Positions 1-6,350 of a stretch of DNA of 11,371 nucleotides are shown here, piece after piece. Source of the stretch: Lachnoclostridium sp. UBA1781 (lineage in GTDB: Bacteria > Bacillota > Clostridia > Lachnospirales > Lachnospiraceae); NCBI GenBank assembly GCA_002315495.1, contig DCGJ01000053.1, positions 1-11,371 on the forward strand, in the 5' to 3' direction. Below the pieces are notes generated by a model. It saw nothing but the letters and a program-made list of their open reading frames with translations. It did no database searches and was not told the DNA's origin. Numbering within the stretch: position 1 is the stretch's first letter; each line of letters starts with the position of its first letter. The translations under genes were made by a program, and so were the position numbers.

Positions 1-34
1 TACACAAAATAAATTACACTCTCGTTACAGTGTA
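1..34 (-). terminator. Possible weak terminator after parC
   Basis: On the minus strand TACACT (34-29) and AGTGTA (20-15) form a perfect 6-bp stem with an 8-nt loop that contains the parC stop codon (27-25). It is followed by a T-rich stretch, ATTTATTTTG. The stem is AT-rich and the T run is interrupted, so this is only a weak candidate; the stronger signal may lie beyond the window edge. Confidence 0.3.
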
Positions 35-2271
35 GCCTTCTGGCCCTTTAGACCGCGCTTTCTTATGCGAATCTTTTTCGGGTTATAGTTCTTTCCTTCA
101 AAAATGAAATCCTCGTCTTTATCGGAAATGGCGGCTCCACAGATAACGGTGTCCTTCTTCTCAAGCATAATGCCTCGAACACCCTTGCTTGCCTTCTTCA
201 TCTCCGGAACTTCATCAATCATGAAACCAAGGGACAGCTTCTTCTCGGTGAGAAGAATGACCTTTGTGTGAGAGGAGGTCGCCTGGGAAGCACTCAGCGC
301 GGTGATTCCGACAAGAATGTCGCCATCCTCGAGCTTGGTTGTGTTAATGACTGCTCGGTTAGCGTCGAATTCGCCACCTCCGACAAGCTTCACGAGACCT
401 TGCTTCGTAACAAAGAGGAACTGCGCATTTAGCATGTCATCGTAGGCAATCGGCAGGAGAAGTGTTTCGTTATCAATCTTGGATAAGGTCTGCAAAAGAA
501 CGCCTTTATCTTTCATGCGAACCTTTGGAATCTTCTCGGCCTTCACCTGATACATATTGCCCTCTGCCGTGAAGAGACAGAGCTTATCGTTACTTGCAAC
601 CTGGGCGATGAAGCGGAACTCCTTGAGGGTTTCCTCACCGGCTTTCTGGTACGCATTGGCATCGACACACTTCGTATAGCCGAAACGGTCGATGAGAACG
701 TAGAGATTTTCAATATGTTCTTCCACAACGTAGTCGGTTGCAAGAATGTGATCGATTACCGTCTTACGCGGCATGTTGAAGCGCTCACGGAAAATGAGGA
801 GTTGCTCTTCAATTACCTTGTAAAGCTCGGATTTCTTGCCGAGAATCTTCTGATAACGCTTGATGTTTTTCTCGAGTTCGGTATTCTCATCCATTAACTT
901 CTTAAGCTCCAAGCCGACAAGGCTTCGAAGCTGCATGGAGAGAATGGCATCAGCCTGACGCTCGGTAAAATCGAAGGTTTTTGCGATGCGCTCACTTTCG
1001 GAAGTCTTAAAACGGATTCCGTCGGTGTCGCCGGTCGTAAGACAGAGCTTTGCCTGGGAAATGGTATCGGAACCGCGAAGAACCTCGATAATCGCATCTA
1101 CTACATCTACGGCGCGAATCAAACCGCTGACAATTTCGAGACGCTTTTCTGCTTTGTCGAGCAGGTACTGATATTCTTTGGTGTAGAGCTCGTCCTGGAA
1201 ATCGAGGAATTCCTGAAGCATCGTGCGAAGATTAAAGAGCACCGGCTGATTACCCTTAACCGCAAGGAAATTGGCACCGTAGGTCTCCTCAAGCATCGTT
1301 TTTTTATACAAGCCGTTCAAAAGGTTCTCTGCATCGCGATCCTTCTTCACTTCAATAACGATTCGAATACCTTCCTTGGAGGATTCATCGCGCACATCCG
1401 CAATTTCTTCGAACACCTTGTCTCTCATGGCATCAACAATGGATTCCACAAGCTTTGCCTTACTTCCCGCACAGGTGTAAGGAATCTCGGTAATGACAAT
1501 GTTCTTCTTGCCGTTATCACCCGGTTCGATTTCTGCTTTTGCACGAATACGGATCTTGCCTTCGCCGGTAGCGTAAAGTGCCGGCAAATCGTCGCCATTT
1601 ACAATGATACCGCCGGTCGGAAAATCAGGGCCCGGACAAAGCTGCATCAGGTCTTCAATGCTGATCAGCGGATCATGCATGACTGCAATCGCTGCATCAA
1701 TCACCTCGACCGGATTGTGCGGCGGAATGTTGGTAGCCATACCAACCGCAATACCGGTGGTGCCGTTAATTAAGAGGTTCGGAAGCATCGCCGGTAAAAC
1801 CGTCGGCTCCTTCTCACTTTCATCGAAGTTCGGGATGAATTCCACAAGACCTTCATCCAAATGCTCCAGCATCGTCATCGCACCCTCGGACAGACGCGCC
1901 TCGGTGTATCGCATAGCTGCGGCACCGTCACCATCGATGGAACCGAAATTACCGTGTCCGTCAACAAGCGGAATTGCGAGAGAGTAATCCTCGGACATGT
2001 GTACGAGCGCCTCGTAGATGGAGGAATCTCCGTGTGGGTGGTATTTACCCATTGTGTCTCCGACGATACGCGCGCTCTTACGATGCGGCTTCTTCGGCTC
2101 CAGATTCAGTTCGTTCATCGCGTACAGAATACGACGCTGAACCGGCTTCAAACCGTCTCTGACATCCGGAATCGCACGGGAGATGATAACACTCATGGCG
2201 TAGTCACGGAACGACGTTCGCATCTCGTCCGCGAAATCAACCTGTTTTATATCTGTTCTTTCGTGATTCAT
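25..2271 (-). CDS. parC: Type IIA DNA topoisomerase, subunit A (ParC/GyrA-like)
   Basis: This 748-aa protein is the breakage-reunion subunit of a type IIA topoisomerase. It cuts both DNA strands through a tyrosine and, with the neighbouring B subunit, passes a second duplex through the break. The catalytic tyrosine is Tyr122 in AAAMRYTEARLS, the same number as in E. coli GyrA. The quinolone-determining stretch has HPHGDSSIYEA with Ser83 and Glu87, a susceptible-type combination. GIAVGMATNIPPHN (about residues 173-186) and the coiled-coil gate (about 360-490) follow. The C-terminal part (about 500-748) is blade-like but has no visible GyrA box (QRRGGKG type), which argues for decatenase (topoisomerase IV) rather than gyrase activity. 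The core around VDGHGNFGSIDGD is nevertheless gyrase-like. ATG at 2271 is preceded by AGGAG 7 nt upstream. The family is certain; the choice of ParC over a second GyrA is moderately supported. Confidence 0.9.
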   Translation of the reverse strand: MNHERTDIKQVDFADEMRTSFRDYAMSVIISRAIPDVRDGLKPVQRRILYAMNELNLEPKKPHRKSARIVGDTMGKYHPHGDSSIYEALVHMSEDYSLAIPLVDGHGNFGSIDGDGAAAMRYTEARLSEGAMTMLEHLDEGLVEFIPNFDESEKEPTVLPAMLPNLLINGTTGIAVGMATNIPPHNPVEVIDAAIAVMHDPLISIEDLMQLCPGPDFPTGGIIVNGDDLPALYATGEGKIRIRAKAEIEPGDNGKKNIVITEIPYTCAGSKAKLVESIVDAMRDKVFEEIADVRDESSKEGIRIVIEVKKDRDAENLLNGLYKKTMLEETYGANFLAVKGNQPVLFNLRTMLQEFLDFQDELYTKEYQYLLDKAEKRLEIVSGLIRAVDVVDAIIEVLRGSDTISQAKLCLTTGDTDGIRFKTSESERIAKTFDFTERQADAILSMQLRSLVGLELKKLMDENTELEKNIKRYQKILGKKSELYKVIEEQLLIFRERFNMPRKTVIDHILATDYVVEEHIENLYVLIDRFGYTKCVDANAYQKAGEETLKEFRFIAQVASNDKLCLFTAEGNMYQVKAEKIPKVRMKDKGVLLQTLSKIDNETLLLPIAYDDMLNAQFLFVTKQGLVKLVGGGEFDANRAVINTTKLEDGDILVGITALSASQATSSHTKVILLTEKKLSLGFMIDEVPEMKKASKGVRGIMLEKKDTVICGAAISDKDEDFIFEGKNYNPKKIRIRKRGLKGQKATL

Positions 2272-2283
2272 AACTGTCTCCTA
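2272..2283 (-). promoter_or_regulatory. Ribosome site of parC overlapping a second parE stop
   Basis: On the minus strand the parE stop TAG is followed directly by TAGGAGACAGTT and then the parC ATG. The second TAG is in frame with the first, so parE has tandem stops, and the second stop forms part of the AGGAG ribosome site 7 nt before the ATG. The short gap suggests translational coupling of the two topoisomerase subunits. Confidence 0.75.
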
Positions 2284-4368
2284 CTAAATGTCCAGCTTTG
2301 CGTAGCGGGCTTCCTCTAAGATAAATGCTCTACGTGGTGGAACAACCGAGCCCATCAGAAGAGCGGTCACTTCGTCGGCCTCTACGGCGTCGGAAATGGT
2401 TACCTGTGCAAGCACACGCTGCTCCGGATCCAGGGTGGTTTCCCAAAGCTGCTGGGCATCCATCTCACCAAGACCTTTGTATCTCTGAAGTCCGAAAATC
2501 TTGCCTTTTCCTTCAATGAACTTACGGAACTTTTCAAGTTCAAAGTCATCCATTAAGTAACGATTCTCACGAATCTTTCCTTTCTTCTTTTCGGTCTTCT
2601 TCGGCGCTTTCTCGGTCTTCGCAGCCTTCGCAGCCGCACCCTTCTTGCCCTTTGCGCCGGCAGCGGCTAAAGCGGCAGCGGCTTCCTCTTCGGCACGATC
2701 TTTTTCCGCCGTCAGACTGTCTTCATAGTTGATTTCATAATCTGCCTTATACAAAGGCGGAAGTCCCCGGTAAATCTTTCCCTCGGTAATCAGCTCCGGC
2801 ATAAAGCGGTAGAAGAAGGTGAGGAGAAGAGTACTGATATGTGCACCGTCGACATCGGCATCGGTCAGGATAATAATCTTATCGTAACGAAGCTTGGTGA
2901 TGTCGAATTCTTCTGCGATACCGCAGCCAAATGCGGCAATCATACTTTTGATTTCATTATTCTGTAAAACACGTTCAAGGCTTGCTTTCTCGACGTTGAT
3001 AATCTTACCGCGAAGCGGAAGTACGGCCTGTGTCTGACGGTTTCTTGCGGTCTTTACCGTACCGCCTGCGGAGTCACCCTCGACAATGTAAACCTCACAC
3101 TCGGAAGGTTTCTTGGAGGAGCAGGCTGCAAGCTTACTCTTGGTGTCCACATCATTTAACTGCTTTAATACCGCCGTGCGTGCCTTGTCGCCTGCCTTGC
3201 GGGCGTTAAAGGAACGCTGGGAGTTATCGAGAATCTTCTTGAGAAGCTCCACATTTTTATCGAAAAATCTGGTAACCTCAGCAGCCATAACCTCGTCCAC
3301 TGCAAATTTCGCATCCGTGGAACCGAGCTTTGCCTTGGTCTGTCCTTCAAACTGTGGGTCCGGGTGCTTGATGGAGACAATGGCAACGATACCATTACGG
3401 ATGTCTTTACCGTCAAAGGTATCGTCCTTCCCCTTCAGATATCCAAGCTCCTTCGCATACCCGTTAATAACACGGGTGAGTGCAGTCTTAAAACCGGTCA
3501 CGTGCGTACCACCGTCTACAACATTGATTCGGTTACAGTAGGAGTTAATCTGCTCGGAGTAAGAACTGGTGTACTGGAATGCAACCTCGACCTCGATGTC
3601 GTCCTTCTTACCCTCGATGTACACCGGCTCGTCATGTAAGGTCTTAAGATCCGGGACCTGCTTCACGAGATAGGTGATAAAGCTCTTGATACCATTCTCT
3701 TCATAGTAGGTCTTTGTGTCGCCGGTTCGCTCGTCCGTAAAGGTAATGGTTAAGCCTTTATTCAGGAAGGCAACCTCCTTCAAACGCTTGCAGATGGTAT
3801 CGGCCTTAAAGTCCGTCGTCTCGAAAATGCTTCCGTCCGGATAGAAGGTGACCTTCGTTCCGGTGTCACTCTTTTTACACGTTCCGATAATCGGAAGCAT
3901 GCCGTCAACGAGCTTTGCCACCGGCTTTCCGCCATCCTTATATTCGTCCATGTAAATGTTGCCGTTTCGCTTGATCTCTACAATCATGCGGGTGGAAAGA
4001 GCATTTACAACCGAGGCACCTACACCGTGCAAACCGCCCGAAACCTTGTAGGCACTGTTTTCAAATTTACCGCCGGCGTGAAGTACCGTGTATACGACAC
4101 GTGCTGCCGGAATCTTCTTGGTCGGATGAAGGTCCACCGGAACGCCTCGTCCGTGGTCCTCGACCGTAACTCCGCCATCCTTGCGAACGGTGATGTTGAT
4201 TTCATTACAGTATCCGGCCAGATGTTCGTCGATACCGTTGTCCAAAATCTCCCATACAAGATGGTGTAAACCGGCCTTTCCCGTGGAGCCGATATACATA
4301 CCCGGACGTTTCCGTACCGCCTCTAAGCCTTCCAATACGACAATTTGACTGCCGTTATAATCTGCCAT
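2284..4368 (-). CDS. parE: Type IIA DNA topoisomerase, subunit B (ParE/GyrB-like) with Ala/Lys-rich insert
   Basis: This 694-aa protein is the ATPase and TOPRIM subunit that drives strand passage by the adjacent A subunit. It has the GHKL ATPase site: E40, N44 and D47 in WEILDNGIDEHLAG, DHGRGVP at 71-77 and GGLHGVGASVVNALS at 111-125. The TOPRIM metal site has E430 in VEGDSAGG and D503/D505/D507 in LTDADVDGAH; QRYKGLGEMD is at 628-637. W39 and DHGRG resemble ParE, whereas PLRGKIINVEKA and the C-terminal end resemble GyrB. Between PPLY (537-540) and QRYKGLGE lies about 50 residues of Ala/Lys/Glu-rich sequence (about 553-600) that short ParE proteins lack. The start at 4368 was chosen because GAGAGG lies just upstream and MADYNGSQIVVLEGLEAVRK matches the family's N terminus; an upstream in-frame ATG at 4506 would run through the promoter. 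It is first in an operon with the A subunit. Confidence 0.91.
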   Translation of the reverse strand: MADYNGSQIVVLEGLEAVRKRPGMYIGSTGKAGLHHLVWEILDNGIDEHLAGYCNEINITVRKDGGVTVEDHGRGVPVDLHPTKKIPAARVVYTVLHAGGKFENSAYKVSGGLHGVGASVVNALSTRMIVEIKRNGNIYMDEYKDGGKPVAKLVDGMLPIIGTCKKSDTGTKVTFYPDGSIFETTDFKADTICKRLKEVAFLNKGLTITFTDERTGDTKTYYEENGIKSFITYLVKQVPDLKTLHDEPVYIEGKKDDIEVEVAFQYTSSYSEQINSYCNRINVVDGGTHVTGFKTALTRVINGYAKELGYLKGKDDTFDGKDIRNGIVAIVSIKHPDPQFEGQTKAKLGSTDAKFAVDEVMAAEVTRFFDKNVELLKKILDNSQRSFNARKAGDKARTAVLKQLNDVDTKSKLAACSSKKPSECEVYIVEGDSAGGTVKTARNRQTQAVLPLRGKIINVEKASLERVLQNNEIKSMIAAFGCGIAEEFDITKLRYDKIIILTDADVDGAHISTLLLTFFYRFMPELITEGKIYRGLPPLYKADYEINYEDSLTAEKDRAEEEAAAALAAAGAKGKKGAAAKAAKTEKAPKKTEKKKGKIRENRYLMDDFELEKFRKFIEGKGKIFGLQRYKGLGEMDAQQLWETTLDPEQRVLAQVTISDAVEADEVTALLMGSVVPPRRAFILEEARYAKLDI

Positions 4369-4430
4369 AGATTCGTTCCTCTCTTTCAAAATCCCCGAAA
4401 GACACATTATCTTGTGCCCATAGTGTATCA

Positions 4431-4459
4431 ATTTTACCATAACTTGCGAAATGGTGCAA
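4431..4459 (-). promoter_or_regulatory. Candidate promoter of parE-parC
   Basis: Read on the minus strand, TTGCAC (4459-4454) is followed after 17 nt by TAAAAT (4436-4431), with TGG directly before it giving an extended -10 element. Transcription would begin near 4424, leaving a leader of about 56 nt to the parE ATG. The -10 matches 5 of 6 consensus positions; the -35 matches only TTG. Confidence 0.5.
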
Positions 4460-4493
4460 GAGTGAAAAGAAGAAAAAACGAAAATATGTTCGA

Positions 4494-4522
4494 TTGATTT
4501 TCGCAAAATGCGGTGTTATAAT
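4494..4522 (+). promoter_or_regulatory. Strong promoter of lysA
   Basis: TTGATT (4494-4499) and a perfect TATAAT (4517-4522) are separated by exactly 17 nt, and TGT before the -10 makes it an extended -10 promoter. Transcription should start near 4529, about 78 nt before lysA. The -35 lies only 34 nt from the -35 of the divergent parE promoter, so the two are back to back. Confidence 0.8.
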
Positions 4523-4529
4523 TTCACAG

Positions 4530-4550
4530 TCTGTATCTAGAGGTTACAGA
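4530..4550 (+). other. Inverted repeat at the 5' end of the lysA leader
   Basis: TCTGTA (4530-4535) pairs with TACAGA (4545-4550) around a 9-nt loop. It begins at the predicted transcript start, so the mRNA could carry a 5'-terminal hairpin. The loop begins with the palindrome TCTAGA. The stem is short and may be coincidental. I do not see a lysine riboswitch or T-box in this leader, which is too short for either. Confidence 0.3.
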
Positions 4551-4606
4551 GCATTTACATTACACAGAAGAACACCTAAGAAATACGAAGGGAGAATATA
4601 GATTCC

Positions 4607-5878
4607 ATGAGTAAGATTCCATTTGTGACAAAAGAGCAGGTAGAGGAGATCGTTAAGACCTACCCAACTCCATTCCATATTTATGACGAGAAGGCAATCC
4701 GTGAAAATGCGCGCGAGCTTTACAAGGCATTTTCCTGGAACAAAGGCTACAAGGAATTCTTTGCCGTAAAGGCAACTCCGAATCCATATCTTCTCCAGAT
4801 TTTGAAGGAAGAGGGCTGCGGCGCCGACTGTTCCTCTATGACCGAGCTTAAGATGGCAAAGGCCGTTGGCTTGGGCGAGGGCGACATTATGTTCTCCTCG
4901 AACGAGACCCCGGCAGGGGAATTCACCTTTGCGAAGGAGCTTGGCGGCTTTATTAACTTGGATGACATTACTCATATCGATTTCCTGAACAACGAATGCG
5001 GTGTTCCGGAAACTGTTTGCATGCGTTACAATCCGGGCGGAATCTACGAGCTCGAGAATGGCATCATGGATAACCCCGGTGATGCGAAATACGGCTGCAC
5101 CGAGACGCAGATGATCGAAGGCTACAAGAAGCTTATGGCTCTTGGTGTAAAGCATTTCGGTATTCATTCGTTCCTGGTAAGTAATACAACCGCAGATGAT
5201 TATTATCCGACGCTTGCAAGAACTCTGTTCGAACTGGCTGTAAAGCTGAAGAAAGAAACCGGAGCTCATATTTCCTTTATCAACCTTTCCGGTGGTATCG
5301 GTATCCCTTACCGTCCGGAGCAGACCAAGGTGGATATTATGAAGGTCGGAGAAGGTGTTCGTAAAGTGTATGAAGAAGTGCTTGTGCCGGCAGGTATGGG
5401 CGACGTGCGCATTTTCACGGAGCTTGGTCGTTACATGATGGGACCGTATGGCGCATTGGTAGTTAAGGCAATTCATGAGAAGCATATCTATAAGGAGTAT
5501 ATCGGTGTTGACGCCTGTGCCGTTAACCTGATGCGTCCGGCCATGTATGGCGCATACCATCATCTGACCGTTCTCGGAAAAGAGAATGCGGTTTGCGATC
5601 ATACTTATGATGTGGTTGGTTCCCTTTGCGAGAATAATGATAAATTCGCAATTGACCGGGAACTTCCGAAAATTGATATGGGCGACTATATCGTGATTCA
5701 CGATGCAGGTGCGCATGGCTTTGCTATGGGCTACAACTATAACGGTAAGCTGAAATCCGCTGAGCTTTTGCTTCAGGAGAACGGCTCCGTTAAGATGATT
5801 CGAAGGGCAGAAACCGCTGCGGATTATTTCGCAACGTTTGATTTTGATCCGGAGATATCCGCAAAACTGAACCAATAG
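4607..5878 (+). CDS. lysA: Diaminopimelate decarboxylase (fold-III PLP enzyme)
   Basis: This 423-aa cytoplasmic enzyme would decarboxylate meso-diaminopimelate to L-lysine, the last step of lysine synthesis. It has the full set of alanine racemase-fold decarboxylase motifs: PLP lysine K55 in FFAVKATPNP, the phosphate-binding SGGIGIP (228-234), the ELGR motif (272-275), MRPAMYG (309-315) and the catalytic GSLCENND with C341. The length is normal. Some motifs differ from textbook LysA: HFGIHSFLVSN replaces the usual GxHxHIGSQ, ELGR replaces EPGR and DAGAHGFAMGYNYN replaces the usual DAGAYGxxMxxxYN form. This places it in a divergent subgroup; a related carboxylate-amine substrate cannot be excluded. 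The ATG follows AAGGGAG at 4588-4594 with a long 12-nt spacer. It is driven by the strong promoter at 4494 and lies 96 nt before the next gene, with no clear terminator between. Confidence 0.9.
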   Translation: MSKIPFVTKEQVEEIVKTYPTPFHIYDEKAIRENARELYKAFSWNKGYKEFFAVKATPNPYLLQILKEEGCGADCSSMTELKMAKAVGLGEGDIMFSSNETPAGEFTFAKELGGFINLDDITHIDFLNNECGVPETVCMRYNPGGIYELENGIMDNPGDAKYGCTETQMIEGYKKLMALGVKHFGIHSFLVSNTTADDYYPTLARTLFELAVKLKKETGAHISFINLSGGIGIPYRPEQTKVDIMKVGEGVRKVYEEVLVPAGMGDVRIFTELGRYMMGPYGALVVKAIHEKHIYKEYIGVDACAVNLMRPAMYGAYHHLTVLGKENAVCDHTYDVVGSLCENNDKFAIDRELPKIDMGDYIVIHDAGAHGFAMGYNYNGKLKSAELLLQENGSVKMIRRAETAADYFATFDFDPEISAKLNQ

Positions 5879-5889
5879 AAAGAACTGAA

Positions 5890-5911
5890 AAGTAGCATTT
5901 TTTTACTACTT
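5890..5911 (+). repeat. Short inverted repeat after lysA
   Basis: AAGTAG (5890-5895) and CTACTT (5906-5911) form a perfect 6-bp stem around a 10-nt T-rich loop. The T run is inside the loop rather than after the stem, so it is not a standard intrinsic terminator. It may slow transcription or be incidental. Confidence 0.35.
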
Positions 5912-5930
5912 GAAGGCAAGAAATTACATT
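5902..5930 (+). promoter_or_regulatory. Weak candidate promoter for the Ig-like protein gene
   Basis: TTTACT (5902-5907) and TACATT (5925-5930) have 17-nt spacing and each match 4 of 6 consensus positions. Transcription would start near 5937. The match is modest, and readthrough from lysA is an equally good explanation for expression. Confidence 0.3.
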
Positions 5931-5974
5931 GTGTTTTGCGGAGAAAAAAGAGAAAATCTAGGGAGGGGAAAACC

Positions 5975-6310
5975 GTGCTGAAGAAACTCTTGGAAGTTTT
6001 ATTCGGAGTCGCATTTTGCTTGGTCATTATGCTGATTACGTTTGCCGTTCGTGGTTACGATGGCGAACCACCGGTGATTACCGTCCGCGAACATAATGTT
6101 ACCTATACGGAGGGACAACCTTACAGTGTCCTTCTTGGGGGAGTATCCGCATACGATGAAAAGGATGGCGATGTGACGTCATCGCTTTTGGTGGAGCGGG
6201 TGCTGCCGATTTCCCAAACGGAAGTCCTGGTAACTTATGTTGCCAGAGATTCCGCAAATAACGTAGTTAAACGAGACGTTTTGGTTTCGTATGTTAGCGA
6301 CGCGGAGTAA
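5975..6310 (+). CDS. Small membrane-anchored protein with one Ig-like (DUF5011-type) domain
   Basis: This 111-aa protein begins with a short basic end (LKK) and one hydrophobic segment at residues 5-26, followed by a domain predicted to lie outside the membrane (about 30-108). That domain has PPVITV, YTEGQPY, VSAYDEKDGDVTSSL, VTYVARDSANNV and a closing VLVSYV strand. This is the pattern of bacterial Ig-like surface domains such as DUF5011, normally repeated in large adhesins but present once here. No lipobox is seen (Phe precedes the only cysteine), so it is an uncleaved anchor or signal rather than a lipoprotein. The GTG at 5975 was chosen because AGGGAGGGG lies 6 nt upstream; a TTG at 5936 in the same frame has no ribosome site and would add a highly basic tail. 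Function is unknown. It sits between lysA and the ABC operon and ends inside a terminator. Confidence 0.75.
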   Translation: MLKKLLEVLFGVAFCLVIMLITFAVRGYDGEPPVITVREHNVTYTEGQPYSVLLGGVSAYDEKDGDVTSSLLVERVLPISQTEVLVTYVARDSANNVVKRDVLVSYVSDAE

Positions 6311-6327
6311 CATCCGCGTCTTTTTTT
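6299..6327 (+). terminator. Strong intrinsic terminator with stop codon in its loop
   Basis: GACGCGGA (6299-6306) and TCCGCGTC (6313-6320) form a perfect 8-bp GC-rich stem with a 6-nt loop, followed by seven Ts. The TAA stop of the Ig-like gene (6308-6310) is in the loop, so the last codons of that gene form the left arm. It ends 23 nt before the next start codon, so it may act as an attenuator for the ABC operon. Confidence 0.9.
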
Positions 6328-6350
6328 AGGTAAGGGAGTTTGATTTTGTT

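Noticed and set aside
4369..4506. 46-residue N-terminal extension of ParE from an upstream ATG
   Set aside because: It would overlap both divergent promoters, has no family similarity, and the ATG at 4368 has a good ribosome site and the normal ParE beginning.
4523..4606. Lysine riboswitch or T-box in the lysA leader
   Set aside because: The leader is only about 78 nt and lacks the multi-stem structure and terminator those elements need.
4544..5875. A 443-codon open frame on the strand opposite lysA
   Set aside because: It lies wholly over lysA, has no recognisable domain and an atypical composition rich in His, Cys and Asn; lysA has complete family motifs, so this is a by-product of its codon use.
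5890..5911. Intrinsic terminator after lysA
   Set aside because: The T run is in the loop, not after the stem, and the stem is AT-rich; recorded as an inverted repeat only.
5936..5974. TTG start for the Ig-like protein gene
   Set aside because: No ribosome site precedes it and it would translate through the strong AGGGAGGGG site that serves the GTG at 5975.
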